Shown: positions 34,492-43,881, counted from the stretch's first letter. The stretch: 64,000 nucleotides of DNA from Clostridium sp. BJN0013 (GCF_040939125.1 NZ_CP162495.1:3596001-3660000), one strand, 5' to 3'. The notes: generated by a model not told the origin, from the sequence alone. A program made the numbers and translations.

Positions 34492-34860
34492 TTATTTCTC
34501 CAATACATGTGCCAAGCCTTGTCTGAACAATGGCTCTATATGCTTGTCATCCAGGGAATAATAGACAATTTTGCCCTGGCGCCTATATTTAATGAGCTGA
34601 GTTTGACGCAGCACCTTCAAATGATGAGAAATGACGGGCTGATTCATATCCAGCAATGCAGTAATGTCACACACACACATTTCAGACAGAATTAGAGCAT
34701 TTACGATTTTGAGTCGGGTGGGGTCATTGAGAGCCTTAAAGAGTTCGGAAATTCTACATAGATAATAATCATCTGTCATTTTATCTTTAACTTTATTTAA
34801 TATGTCTTGGTGTATTATGGTACAACTGCAAAGAGCATCCTCTTCTGGTCTCACTGCCAT
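34492..34860 (-). CDS. ArsR/SmtB-family metal sensor (CadC-like)
   Basis: 122 residues from MAVRPEEDALCSCTIIHQDI. FKALNDPTRLKIVNALILSE leads into MCVCDITALLDMNQPVISHH, with the C-x-C pair in the metal-sensing helix and an N-terminal Cys pair (CSC). This is the four-cysteine layout of CadC, which senses Cd/Pb/Zn. GAGGAGG 8 nt before this ATG sets the start. A strong promoter lies upstream. No intact transporter follows, only a short frame at 34328. Confidence 0.85.
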   Translation of the reverse strand: MAVRPEEDALCSCTIIHQDILNKVKDKMTDDYYLCRISELFKALNDPTRLKIVNALILSEMCVCDITALLDMNQPVISHHLKVLRQTQLIKYRRQGKIVYYSLDDKHIEPLFRQGLAHVLEK

Positions 34861-34885
34861 ATTATTATCCTCCTCATAAGTAAAC

Positions 34886-34932
34886 ATATAAGCATTTGTT
34901 CATATTATAATGTGCCTATGTAATACTGTCAA
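34886..34932 (-). promoter_or_regulatory. Promoter and possible operator of the CadC-like gene
   Basis: TTGACA (34927-34932) and TATAAT (34903-34908) are spaced 17-18 nt. Just after the -10, ATATGAACA-AATGC-TTATAT resembles the imperfect dyads bound by CadC repressors. Confidence 0.65.
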
Positions 34933-35009
34933 GCAATCTGACTATGGGTCATAGTAAAACAATATTAAATATTAGACAAAAAACCTAGAATCTTGTCTAC
35001 ATTAAAATT

Positions 35010-35040
35010 TGAATAATAATTTTGTACTATGGTGATACTA
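35010..35040 (+). promoter_or_regulatory. Possible sigma-G promoter of tlp
   Basis: TGAATA and GATACTA are separated by 18 nt, close to the forespore sigma-G consensus (gnATR and CATnnTA). They lie 40 nt upstream of the spore gene tlp. Confidence 0.5.
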
Positions 35041-35081
35041 ATTTTTAATAGATATTAAATCAAAAAAGGAGATATAAAATT

Positions 35082-35309
35082 ATGGAAAACAAACCAGATG
35101 ATAGAAGAGATAATGTAGATAGAATTCAACATAATATTAATAATAATATTGAAAATATCGGGCATGCAGAAGAAATGATTGAAAAAACAGATGATGAAAA
35201 AATGAAAAAAACACTCATAGAAAAAAATAAAAGAAGAAAAGAATCTCTTAATGCTATGAGAACAGAAATTAAAGATGAGGCAATAGACAAACGGAACGGA
35301 TATAATTAA
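35082..35309 (+). CDS. tlp: Small acid-soluble spore protein Tlp
   Basis: 75 residues, hydrophilic and helical: MENKPDDRRDNVDRIQHNIN, then IENIGHAEEMIEKTDDEKMK and NKRRKESLNAMRTEIKDEA. This matches the Tlp family (IDNT..NM..AEE.I..T.D...K..L..KN.RR..AL..M..EI.DE) found in spores of Bacillus and Clostridium. AAGGAG lies 10 nt before the ATG. It is single-gene, preceded by a sigma-G-like promoter. Confidence 0.93.
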   Translation: MENKPDDRRDNVDRIQHNINNNIENIGHAEEMIEKTDDEKMKKTLIEKNKRRKESLNAMRTEIKDEAIDKRNGYN

Positions 35310-35375
35310 ATAAAAACTGCTTAAGGAAATATAAGATACTATTAATTCTATTTAAAAAATAGTAGATTTTATCCA

Positions 35376-35492
35376 CTATGCCTTTTCTATGTCAATCAAG
35401 CCTACAATGACCATAAAAGAATCTAACCCCAACTTGGTTTTAGCTGGGGTTTTAATATACAGTATTACTCCTCCAATTGCTGCAATAGTCAT
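35376..35492 (-). CDS. 38-residue hydrophobic open frame, doubtful
   Basis: MTIAAIGGVILYIKTPAKTK followed by FMVIVGLIDIEKA, with GAGGA 7 nt before the ATG. The upstream reading in the same frame also looks protein-like, so it may be the end of a lost membrane protein gene. The tlp terminator overlaps it on the other strand. Confidence 0.3.
   Translation of the reverse strand: MTIAAIGGVILYIKTPAKTKLGLDSFMVIVGLIDIEKA
35425..35456 (+). terminator. Terminator downstream of tlp
   Basis: AACCCCAACT and AGCTGGGGTT pair (one mismatch) and are followed by TTTAATA on the plus strand. The interval to the next gene (35457-35771) shows no other gene. Confidence 0.7.
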
Positions 35493-35771
35493 AAATATTC
35501 CTCATAATTTTCCTTTAATTCTAATGATACCCACCTAATATTAACTTATATAATGTTAAAAAGAATAGAATCCAAATAATTGATTGAAATACTTGGAATT
35601 AAGTGTTATATTTACAATAAATGTGCCCTAAAGAATGTTTTGGGTTAATATCTCCATATTCAAGGCGTATACAAATGAATCAATAAGAAAGAAAAAATTT
35701 TAAAAGAAAATCGTCTCTTATGAGCAAAACTTCATTTAAACATCCAAATTACTTAACAGGAGTTGGCTAAT

Positions 35772-36248
35772 ATGACCTATAAAATATTTGATCTGCTTCA
35801 AAGTCTTATTGACATTGAAGATATGTCATTAAAACTATACTTAAAAATAGAAGAAACCTTTAAAAACAAATCCCAGGAAATCAGTATACTTGCTAAAACT
35901 ATTGCAAAACAAGAACAGAAACACATTGAATATTATGAAAATCTATCATCTAGTTTAAAGGATAAATTAGATGATTCTATCGATTTTTACTTTTACGATA
36001 AAATTTCAGGACTTTTATTTGAATTTAAAAAAAATATCAAAGTACCTGAAGTAAATACTCCCAGAGAATTGATTGAATTTGCCGTAAAATTCGAAAAAAA
36101 CAACGTAGCACTTCTTTTAAACATTCAGGGTAGATTACTACAGAATATAAATGATATGAATAATAGAATTTATAAAGTTATATCCATTATCATAAAAGAA
36201 GAAGAAGAACATGAAAATATGTTCATAAAACTGCTAAATTATAAATAA
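35772..36248 (+). CDS. Ferritin-like (rubrerythrin-type) helical protein
   Basis: 158 residues from MTYKIFDLLQSLIDIEDMSL. Four helices carry carboxylate/His pairs placed as in ferritin-like di-iron proteins: Glu in DIEDMSLKLYLKIEE, E-x-x-H in KQEQKHIEYYENL, Glu in ELIEFAVKFEKNN and E-x-x-H in KEEEEHENMFIKL. It lacks a rubredoxin domain. AGGAG 9 nt before the ATG fixes the start. It lies upstream of the transglutaminase pair, so a spore or oxidative-stress role is possible but not shown. Confidence 0.65.
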   Translation: MTYKIFDLLQSLIDIEDMSLKLYLKIEETFKNKSQEISILAKTIAKQEQKHIEYYENLSSSLKDKLDDSIDFYFYDKISGLLFEFKKNIKVPEVNTPRELIEFAVKFEKNNVALLLNIQGRLLQNINDMNNRIYKVISIIIKEEEEHENMFIKLLNYK

Positions 36249-36378
36249 AGCAAAAATTTTTTAATTATATATAATCATTAAAAATAATTTCTAAAAAAAT
36301 TCATCACATAATAGTATAAATTGTATCTATAGAAATAAATATGTATGGATAGATATATTAAGGAGATATAGAATATCC

Positions 36379-37368
36379 ATGTATAATTTAGATCCAGATA
36401 CCTTAAGCTTTCTAGATAAAATTAGAATTGACAAGGGAATAGATGACTTAAAAAACTTTTTCTTTCAGCTATCTAAAAAAAATTTAAAAAAAGCACTAAA
36501 TTTTATTAACGATAAGCATTTACGGTTTAATATTTTATTTATTCTTAAAGAAATGCTTCAGCAAAACAACTTATTTAACAGTTTAACAGAAAAAAATAAA
36601 GTAGCACTATTGATCATCAAAGAAATACTAACAGATAAAAAATATGATTTGGCATCAGAACAAATATCTTTTGATTATATACAAATAATTCATTCAGTTT
36701 TAAAGTGGATATTGGAAACCGGGTCTCATGATGATGGTATAAATGATGAATATGATCAAGTTTTAGATATTACATCCATACTTCTAACAAAAGTTTATAG
36801 AGATACCACTCTGCTACCTATTATGGCAGATATGATTTTTGATAGATATAAAAAAGGATTTTTAATCCATGATTTAGTATGGGGTTTTTTTGAATCTGCA
36901 GATCCCAATAGTTTAAATATTATTGGAGAACACTTATTATCCTCCAATATAGAAGATGTTAAAATAGCATCCAGATTATTAAACTTTATACCGGAAATAG
37001 ATAAAGCTATTAGCAAAGAAAGAAAATATACAATCTTTTCAAATTGGATGAAAGAAAATAGTGCATTTTTAGAATATACTGGTGAAAGTTTTCAACAGAC
37101 TACGAATCCTAAACCCTATAGAATAGTTCTTGAAGGTAAATATTTATGTAAAAGCATTTGCCCTAATACCGGAAAAGCTTTATGCTCCCCATCAAAAAAA
37201 GAGCACAGCTTATTAAATGAATTTAAAAAGTTAGATTATAATAATAAAATACTGCTTGCAAATTTTTCATTTAGAATACATCATAAAAATATATATTTAT
37301 GGCATATATGGCGTGAATACTCCTTAGAAAAACAGATAAAAATTGCTAGAATAGGAGTATTACAATGA
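36379..37368 (+). CDS. Unknown protein, co-transcribed with spore transglutaminase
   Basis: 329 residues. The first 240 are alpha-helical with repeated Leu/Ile pairs (HEAT-like appearance: LLPIMADMIFDRYKKGFLIH and IASRLLNFIPEIDKAISKER). The last 90 contain KYLCKSICPNTGKALCSPSK with three cysteines, and WHIWREYSLEKQIKIARIG. AAGGAG precedes the ATG. It overlaps tgl by 4 nt (ATGA), so the two are translationally coupled. A spore-coat role is inferred from the partner; I recognise no family. Confidence 0.6.
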   Translation: MYNLDPDTLSFLDKIRIDKGIDDLKNFFFQLSKKNLKKALNFINDKHLRFNILFILKEMLQQNNLFNSLTEKNKVALLIIKEILTDKKYDLASEQISFDYIQIIHSVLKWILETGSHDDGINDEYDQVLDITSILLTKVYRDTTLLPIMADMIFDRYKKGFLIHDLVWGFFESADPNSLNIIGEHLLSSNIEDVKIASRLLNFIPEIDKAISKERKYTIFSNWMKENSAFLEYTGESFQQTTNPKPYRIVLEGKYLCKSICPNTGKALCSPSKKEHSLLNEFKKLDYNNKILLANFSFRIHHKNIYLWHIWREYSLEKQIKIARIGVLQ

Positions 37369-38153
37369 TTAAAATTTCAAATAGTAATTTTGATATAAAT
37401 TCAATAATAGCTCAATATAAAGATAACAGCATAGAAAAATACATTCTTAATGAACTTTCTTCAAGCAGCCAAACTTATTATTATAATTCTCTGGAAGAAT
37501 TGAAATTTGAACTAAATTTAAGAAAAAATATTGTAGATGCATCCATAAAATTAAGTATGAGTCAATTTCGTTTTCGTACTTTTCGTAAGTCCATGTGCAA
37601 CCCGGAATACTGGGAAAGAACAAAACAAGGTGGTTTTTTATTGAAGGAAGGTGTAAGGTCCTCTACTGCCATTAATGACATCTATAAAAACAGCAGCAAA
37701 TATGGTACAGAATGTGCTACAGCAATAGTCATAGTATATTACAAGGGCTGTCTTAGCTCTTTTCAAGAAAAAATTTTTGACTCTACTTTTAAAAAGATAT
37801 ATTTAATGGATTGGCAAAATATAGATGAAAATTTTTCTTTAAATGTTATTAGTGATATAGAAGATTATCTGCCGGGAGATTGCAGATACTTTAGAAATCC
37901 TGAAGTGAATCCTTTAACTCCGGAATGGCAAGGTGAAAATGTAATTGTATTGGGAAATGGAAAATATTATGGTCATGGAGTAGGTATAAGAACTGCAGAT
38001 GAAATAGTTGGAGCATTAAACAAACGTCGAATCATAGGAGCTACACAATCAGCATATTTATTAGATTCTGTTACAAGGCCAGATTTTAAACAATTATCAG
38101 ATATTTATTTTCATGCAACTTCAAGATTTGATAAGATATCCTTCATCAAATAA
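37365..38153 (+). CDS. tgl: Protein-glutamine gamma-glutamyltransferase of the spore coat
   Basis: 262 residues, as in Bacillus Tgl. CNPEYWERTKQGGFLLKEGV and YGTECATAIVIVYYKGCL contain the catalytic Cys, YLPGDCRYFRNPEVNPLTPE and QGENVIVLGNGKYYGHGVGI contain the His region, and GATQSAYLLD closes it. The enzyme cross-links coat proteins through Gln-Lys bonds in the mother cell. Start overlaps the preceding gene; terminator at 38183-38222. Confidence 0.92.
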   Translation: MIKISNSNFDINSIIAQYKDNSIEKYILNELSSSSQTYYYNSLEELKFELNLRKNIVDASIKLSMSQFRFRTFRKSMCNPEYWERTKQGGFLLKEGVRSSTAINDIYKNSSKYGTECATAIVIVYYKGCLSSFQEKIFDSTFKKIYLMDWQNIDENFSLNVISDIEDYLPGDCRYFRNPEVNPLTPEWQGENVIVLGNGKYYGHGVGIRTADEIVGALNKRRIIGATQSAYLLDSVTRPDFKQLSDIYFHATSRFDKISFIK

Positions 38154-38182
38154 AAAGTCAGAGATAATAAAACCATTTTACA

Positions 38183-38222
38183 AGAAAAAAGATTCCCATG
38201 ATAGCAGTCATAGGAATCTTTT
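38183..38222 (+). terminator. Terminator of the tgl operon
   Basis: AAAGATTCC-C-ATGA pairs with TCAT-A-GGAATCTTT around a 6-nt loop and is followed by TTTTA on the plus strand. Confidence 0.8.
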
Positions 38223-38268
38223 AATGTTGCAAAAAACCAATTAGACATTGAATCTAAGAAAAACTCAG

Positions 38269-38529
38269 CTATCCCTCAATTAAGTCCCCTTCTATATTTC
38301 TAATAATAGCAGTTTCATCTGGCAAATCTCCAATTTCAATTTTTATTTCTGTACAAATATCTATTAAATCTTCATTATAATTTTTAAGATATTCAAACAG
38401 ATTATTGGAATTAATACAACTGCGTTTATTTACAATAACAGACATACTATTTACTTTTGAAATTCTTTCTTTTTTGCAACATTCATCTAACCCTCTTGAT
38501 ATTTTACTCAATAACATGGTATCCTGCAT
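38269..38529 (-). CDS. Hypothetical protein, 86 aa
   Basis: Starts MQDTMLLSKISRGLDECCKK; the later part is DLIDICTEIKIEIGDLPDET. The alternation of one helix and several strands faintly recalls HypA-type nickel chaperones without the zinc site, but this is not a firm match. The GAGATGAGG stretch before this ATG is the better ribosome site; the ATG 21 nt upstream overlaps GGGGGAG. Directly upstream lies the truncated repeat copy D. Confidence 0.5.
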   Translation of the reverse strand: MQDTMLLSKISRGLDECCKKERISKVNSMSVIVNKRSCINSNNLFEYLKNYNEDLIDICTEIKIEIGDLPDETAIIRNIEGDLIEG

Positions 38530-38563
38530 AAAAATCCTCATCTCCCCCAATTAATTTTTTATT

Positions 38564-38600
38564 ATGAACAAACTCCACCTGAATCTAAGGATCACGTGAT
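38564..38600 (-). repeat. Structured dispersed repeat, copy D (first 37 nt only)
   Basis: On the minus strand ATCACGTGATCCTTAGATTC then AGGTGGAGTTTG matches the start of repeat copies A-C with three to four changes. The rest of the unit is missing; the hypothetical gene at 38529 begins shortly after. Confidence 0.6.
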
Positions 38601-38816
38601 ATTTGGCTAGTTTGCCACCTTCATACTTAATTTATAGTAGTTAATTCTCCATAAATCCAGCTTATAATTAATAATATATATTCGATATTATTTATATATT
38701 CAAATTTATTATATTTATGTATAATAAAAATTTATTGGAGAAATATTTTTAAGCAGTTAACCTTTTAATATATTACATGAAAAAATGTCCAATTAATTAG
38801 AGATTCCCTCACTTTT

Positions 38817-38903
38817 TTAATATTCATTAGCAATAACTTCCAATTTTCCTGTCTCGGGATCCATTATTAAACCATGAATTTTTATATCTCCTAGAATTAT
38901 TAG
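38817..38903 (-). pseudogene. Beta-carbonic anhydrase, C-terminal fragment
   Basis: ILGDIKIHGLIMDPETGKLE and VIANEY then a stop match the C-terminal strand of beta-carbonic anhydrases (V-x-(I/V)HG-x-(I/V)-x-D-x-x-TGKLE). An N-terminal fragment of the same family is at 49281-49480. The remainder of 38604-39159 shows no gene. Confidence 0.5.
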
Positions 38904-39159
38904 TAAAATATAGGCTTTTCTTTTAAAGATAGAAATAACTCTACAATAGGCTGTTAAAAACATTTGTGTTCTTATATTAGAATTTCCAATACACATACAC
39001 TCATTTTATAAATAACTAAATATTAAACTATGTATTACTTTAATAAGGATGAACAATTCTATGTCTAGTTAAGATATACACTAAAAAATAAAACTAAAGC
39101 ATTTTTTACTCTAGTTAATAAACAAGGTAAGGAAATTATAATCCAAGAAGCATATCAGA

Positions 39160-39741
39160 TTATACTTTATTACTTATTAGCTGTCGAGCAAATGATTTGG
39201 AATGCTCAATTTTATCATCCGTTATAAAGATAGATTTATACCCAAAATCTCTTTCAACAAGCATTCCAACATATTTTAATTGAGAGTGCTTACAATACCG
39301 TTTGATGCCTTCTTCAAATAAATCAGCTCCTTTTTCTGGTCTATACCCGCAGGTAGTTATGACAGCTAACTTTTTACCCTTCCAAAGAGAAGGACCTTTT
39401 TCATCACCATAATACTTATTCATTCCATACACCAAACGGTCCAACAGTGCTTTCATAGGCGGTGTACAGTACCATGAATAAATAGGTGTAGCTAAAATAA
39501 TGACATCACAATCATATACTTTATCAAAAATTTCCTGCATGTCATCGGAATATCCACATCCAAAAATTGTCCAGTCTTTTTGACAGTTCCGACAAGCAAT
39601 ACAAGGTTCAATATGTTTATCATAAAGCCAAATTAAATCATACTGAATTTGATGGAGTTCAAGTTCTTCAGTAAACGGCTTTAATAATTTAAATGTATTT
39701 CCATTTTTACGTGGGCTTCCCATAAGAATACAATACCTCAT
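39160..39741 (-). CDS. Flavodoxin-family NAD(P)H oxidoreductase
   Basis: 193 residues. CILMGSPRKNGNTFKLLKPF is the FMN phosphate loop. PCIACRNCQKDWTIFGC carries a Cys cluster (C-x2-C-x2-C) as in iron-sulfur flavoproteins. ILATPIYSWYCTPPMKALLD is the isoalloxazine contact. The substrate is unknown. TGGAGG precedes the ATG. It lies just beyond the left repeat of the Tn554-type module, so it could be cargo of that element or a resident gene. Confidence 0.75.
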   Translation of the reverse strand: MRYCILMGSPRKNGNTFKLLKPFTEELELHQIQYDLIWLYDKHIEPCIACRNCQKDWTIFGCGYSDDMQEIFDKVYDCDVIILATPIYSWYCTPPMKALLDRLVYGMNKYYGDEKGPSLWKGKKLAVITTCGYRPEKGADLFEEGIKRYCKHSQLKYVGMLVERDFGYKSIFITDDKIEHSKSFARQLISNKV

Positions 39742-39769
39742 TTTATTACCTCCAATATATATCTCGTGT

Positions 39770-39792
39770 ACAAGGTATTATAAGCCCCTTGT
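39770..39792. promoter_or_regulatory. Inverted repeat ahead of the flavoprotein gene
   Basis: ACAAGG (39770-39775) and CCTTGT (39787-39792) flank a TATAAT-like core on the minus strand, 28 nt or more from the start codon. This may be an operator for a regulator outside the window; the pattern alone does not identify it. Confidence 0.35.
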
Positions 39793-39812
39793 CATAGCTA
39801 TTTATATATTGA

Positions 39813-39826
39813 CTACATATAATTTA
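39813..39826 (+). repeat. 14-bp direct repeat at the left edge of the Tn554-type module
   Basis: CTACATATAATTTA, exactly repeated at 43315-43328 in the same orientation. It lies just beyond the tnpC stop. Confidence 0.55.
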
Positions 39827-39831
39827 TGTAG

Positions 39832-40206
39832 TCATACTTTTTCATATAATTTACCTCTTAATATTTCTAATTCCCTTTTTAATTTCTTATTTTCATATTC
39901 TAATTCTTTAATCTTTTTATCTTTTGCCATTATAATAATATCCTTTGATTTATCTGTCTTATCATATTTGAGTTTTTGTTTTATAGTTTTTTCAATTTGT
40001 TTATCTCTAAGTTCCTCAATCCTTCTTTTTACCTCTTCATTCTTATACATAAATGTCTTAGATACTCCACTTAAAGCTGATACACTATTAAAATTAATCT
40101 TTCTACCATTCAAGGAAAGTTCTCTAATAGCCTTATCTACTTTCTCTAAGGTTAATTGTGTTTTTTGCTTTGCATATTCTTTAAGTCCTTTAGTATGATC
40201 TGCCAT
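39832..40206 (-). CDS. tnpC: Tn554-type TnpC (DUF6262)
   Basis: 124 residues, equal to the length of TnpC in Tn554. MADHTKGLKEYAKQKTQLTL begins a helical region with a predicted helix-turn-helix (INFNSVSALSGVSKTFMYKN); the second half is a coiled coil (KDKKIKELEYENKKLKRELE). TnpC affects the orientation of insertion. GGAGG precedes the ATG, which overlaps the tnpB stop. Confidence 0.82.
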   Translation of the reverse strand: MADHTKGLKEYAKQKTQLTLEKVDKAIRELSLNGRKINFNSVSALSGVSKTFMYKNEEVKRRIEELRDKQIEKTIKQKLKYDKTDKSKDIIIMAKDKKIKELEYENKKLKRELEILRGKLYEKV

Positions 40207-42154
40207 TATATTTCCTCCCTTGACTTACCGTTTTTATGAACAATCTTCTGTTCTTTTATTTTTTCAAGTGTTCTTTCTAAAACATCTAAATACTGCTTAT
40301 TTTTCTCTGCCCATAATTCCCTACCACACCTATTACTTATCTCTATCTGAGATTTTACTTTCTGTATTTCTTCTTCATATTCAGATATATTTTCAGTAGT
40401 AGTACAAAAACTACCGCAATTCAAACAATGGTTCATTTGTTGTCTACATGGCGATTTAGTTGGTTTAAAACATATTCCAAAAGGAACCCTAACAGCATCT
40501 AAGTTCTTTTTAACATACTCATATCTGATTAAATTTTCTCCATCATCAGAATTTAAATTTACATGCTCAAGTTTATTAGTTTCAATATTAACCCTAAACA
40601 AATTTAAATTCTCTGTATTCTTCCATTTCTCGTAGAGAGTATTTTCTGTAACTGTTGCATAATGAACAGTCATTTGAAGACTCTGATGTCCTAATATTTG
40701 TTGTATTATACTAATTCCCATGCCTTGCTCAACATATTCTTTTGCTCTTGTATGACGTAGCGAATGTACTTTAAAATGATATAACTTACCATTAACATCC
40801 CTAATATCTTTTTGATTAATAAGCCTTTTTATAGTATTTAATAAAGTATGTTTTGGTAAAGAGCTTCCTTTTAACTTGCCTCCATAAGTATTAAACAAAT
40901 ATTTCTTTGGATTATTTTCTTCTGTACTCAATTTTTTAGCTTTATCGATAGCCTTTTGAACCATTTCAGCAACTTTATTTCTTATTGAAATTCTAAGTAA
41001 TGCTATATCCGTTTTAGTTATTTCACCACAAAGATAATAATTATATTTCTGTTCTTTACTGTTCCAAATTTGTTCTAAACAATTATGATATTTAAGATTT
41101 AATATATCAGTACCTCGCCATCCCGTTTCTCTAAGTAGAATGTAAATGGGTATATATTGTGGTCTATCTAAATCCATAATATTATTGTCTAATTGTTTTA
41201 AAATAGGTTCTGGAATAAATTTAGCAGTTTTGACCTGCGTAGTCATTGAATCTCTCTTAGGAATGTCATCTTGAAATATTAAAAATGATACTTCTTTTTC
41301 AGGTGATTTTTCATATTGAGCCATTTGGATATACTCTAAAAATGTCCTTATATATGAAACAAACTTGCTTCTGTAATGATTATTTTTATCTTTGTAGTCA
41401 TTATTTACCCAATATAAATAGTTTTCTATGTCTTGCCTTGATAGTTTTTTTATAAATCCATCACTATATCCATTGAAATAAAATATACTAAAAAAATAGT
41501 TTATATGTTTTAAAGTTTCATAGCAATGACTCCATGATTTTTTAGTTATAAATGTTTTAAAATACCTTTTAACTGTTTCATTATAATAAACAGGAATATT
41601 GCTAAAGTTTAGTGATGCTATACCGCCTTTAGCTCCACTTGCAGGAATTTTAGCACCTTTAATATTTTTTGAATACCATATATCTTTTTCTGTTTCTTCT
41701 CTGTCGTCATAAAAATCTTTGATAAAATCTGTTAAATAATTTGAAAACCAAAAATAACTTTTTTCATTTATATCAAATTTAATATTTTTGTTTATTAAAA
41801 ACATTTTCCACTTTTGAAATGTTTTTTCTCTATCTAACTCTAACAAAGACTTTCCATTATAAAATTCAGAAAAATGTTTTAATGGAGCATTTAGTCTTAT
41901 TAATCCTTTATTTGTTAGTAATTTTTCTTTAAATTTATATAGAAAAAATACTTAATTTCATTTTTTAGAACATCATTTTTAATATAAGAGAAGTCAATGT
42001 ATCTACATCCATTTACAACTTTTCCTATAAAAAACTCCTTAGTTAAATCCCATATATCATTTTCCAACCAATATCCATCGTCTTGTTTTAAATATTCAAT
42101 AATTTCATCATATTTATTTTGTTGATTATCTTTTATCAGTTGTAAATTATCCAC
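40206..42154 (-). pseudogene. tnpB: Tn554-type TnpB tyrosine recombinase, one frameshift
   Basis: The gene starts at a GTG (42154) overlapping the tnpA stop and reads MDNLQLIKDNQQNKYDEIIE. After NEIKYFF the frame fails at a run of six A (plus strand 41943-41948). The other frame continues YKFKEKLLTNKGLIRLNAPL and on to the end. The catalytic domain is intact: LLRETGWRGTDILNLK, KVHSLRHTRAKEYVEQGMG, LGHQSLQMTVHYATVTE. A Cys cluster CLNCGSFC follows. An internal start could yield a catalytic protein of up to 546 residues. A missing base in the homopolymer could be real or a sequencing error. Confidence 0.8.
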
Positions 42155-43294
42155 TTACTTTTCCCCCTCATCATATATAGCTAAATCCAAATTAGGTTGA
42201 GTTCTTTCAAACTCTTTTGTTATATCTTCTTCTGAGGGGTGAATATAAGTATTCATAGTTGCATAAATATTTTTATGTCCTGCTCTTACTCTAAGCAATT
42301 CAGGCTTCCATCCTGCCACTCTAAGTACTGTTAGAGAACTATGTCTAAACATATATGGTGTTACATATATACCTGTTTTCTTTTTAAAACTTCTAAATAG
42401 ATTATCTACATCTACATAGTCCATTGCTTTGTATTTGTTATTACCACTTATCTTTATGAAAATATGATTTGTTTCTACTTCTTCTGTATGATATTCAGCT
42501 ATATATTCCATAAACATATCAGCTAAATTCTGTGATATATCTATTCTACGAGGACTTGATACAGTTTTAATCTCTGCATTATTTTCAAGTTGCCCTCTAT
42601 CTTGTAAATCAATAGCCATACCACTTATATCAATATCTTCAACCCATAGTGATAATACTTCACCTATTCTCATTCCTGTTTCATATAGCAATGACAATAA
42701 AAATTTATCTCTTAGATTATTGCAAGCTTTGACAAGTATTTCTATTTCATTCTTAGAAAGTGTCTTAGGTTTATTCTTAGGTACTTTTAATTTAAGAATG
42801 TTACTGGTTACTTTTTTCTTATCATAAGCTATTCCATACAAAAATCCTTTAAAATTTCTGCTTGGAGCAGATACAAACTTTTTAAGTCTATCTGATATAT
42901 TATTGCTATACTCTTCATGCCTTAAAATATAATCATAGAACATCAATACTGTATTAACTATAATATTTACTGTTCTTGGACTTCTTGCTATTTCTACTTG
43001 ATGTACAGGTGTCACTTTTAAACTCTTATATGGATTCTGTAACCAATTAACAAATAATGATAAATCATCAATAGTAACCTTCTGAAAATCTAATCTTCTC
43101 TGCTCCAAATACTCAAAATATAGTTTTAAATGTTGACAATACATCCTTAACGTATTTCTTGCATAATTAGTATTATCCTTAAATTTAATAAACTTTAATA
43201 TTGATTCTACAGGCAGCCCATTGTCATCTGCAACATAATATCTTTCTTTATTATCTTCTGTTTTTACCTTCACCACTTCCATACACATACACAC
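42155..43294 (-). CDS. tnpA: Tn554-type TnpA tyrosine recombinase
   Basis: 379 residues. A SAM-like N-terminal domain is followed by the catalytic domain with Arg in YETGMRIGEVLSLWVED, TPYMFRHSSLTVLRVAG, RAGHKNIYATMNTYIHPSEE (His and nucleophile Tyr). The first position of the H-x-x-R box is Tyr here (Y-M-F-R) instead of the usual His, which might lower activity. The order tnpA-tnpB-tnpC with overlapping ends is that of Tn554, which inserts site-specifically without terminal inverted repeats. Start near GGAGTGTGT; the second or third ATG is also possible. Confidence 0.85.
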   Translation of the reverse strand: MCMCMEVVKVKTEDNKERYYVADDNGLPVESILKFIKFKDNTNYARNTLRMYCQHLKLYFEYLEQRRLDFQKVTIDDLSLFVNWLQNPYKSLKVTPVHQVEIARSPRTVNIIVNTVLMFYDYILRHEEYSNNISDRLKKFVSAPSRNFKGFLYGIAYDKKKVTSNILKLKVPKNKPKTLSKNEIEILVKACNNLRDKFLLSLLYETGMRIGEVLSLWVEDIDISGMAIDLQDRGQLENNAEIKTVSSPRRIDISQNLADMFMEYIAEYHTEEVETNHIFIKISGNNKYKAMDYVDVDNLFRSFKKKTGIYVTPYMFRHSSLTVLRVAGWKPELLRVRAGHKNIYATMNTYIHPSEEDITKEFERTQPNLDLAIYDEGEK

Positions 43295-43314
43295 TCCTAC
43301 AGTTCGATTATCTT

Positions 43315-43328
43315 CTACATATAATTTA
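43315..43328 (+). repeat. 14-bp direct repeat at the right edge of the Tn554-type module
   Basis: CTACATATAATTTA, the same as at 39813-39826. It lies 20 nt upstream of tnpA. The two copies enclose 3.5 kb with the three recombinase genes. The following 217 nt to the azlD stop contain no gene. Confidence 0.55.
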
Positions 43329-43545
43329 CTATATAGACTATAATATTACAAACTATATTTTTAGTAATCACTGTGTAATATCTATATAAAAGCAGTACAT
43401 AAAATACTATAATTACTATTTAATTATCTACACTATATTTCATTCGTTTATAAATACTCATGTAAAATGTATCCCTCTTAAAATAAAACAATACATTAAA
43501 AATAAGAAGAATACGTCTTAATTTAGAGAGTTTTTTAATCAATTC

Positions 43546-43881
43546 TTAAATAAAAACAGCTTGAACAAGCACCATGTAGATAACCGTACCTACCCCAATA
43601 CTTAAAAGTGTATTACCTTTCCAATAATGAAGCACAGTAATGCAAATGATAGCTACTGCCTCCGGAATCCCATATGTAGGATTTTTAAAATTAACGCTTT
43701 TAAGACAATATACCACCAACAGACCTATAGCAGAATAGGGTAAAACTTTGCCAAGGTAACCGATATATGAATTATTTGATTTAGTATCTTGAAATAAAAT
43801 AAAAGGCAAAACCCTTGTTATAATTGTGCCAGCAGTTACCATGCAAATAATAATGAAAGTTTGAACAGGTACTAAAATCAT
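43546..43881 (-). CDS. azlD: AzlD, small subunit of branched-chain amino acid exporter
   Basis: 111 residues with four hydrophobic segments, and the family block GTIITRVLPFILF near residue 20. It works with AzlC to export leucine and other branched-chain amino acids. Its start overlaps the azlC stop by 4 nt, so it is coupled to it. It is the last gene of an lrp-azlC-azlD operon. Confidence 0.88.
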   Translation of the reverse strand: MILVPVQTFIIICMVTAGTIITRVLPFILFQDTKSNNSYIGYLGKVLPYSAIGLLVVYCLKSVNFKNPTYGIPEAVAIICITVLHYWKGNTLLSIGVGTVIYMVLVQAVFI

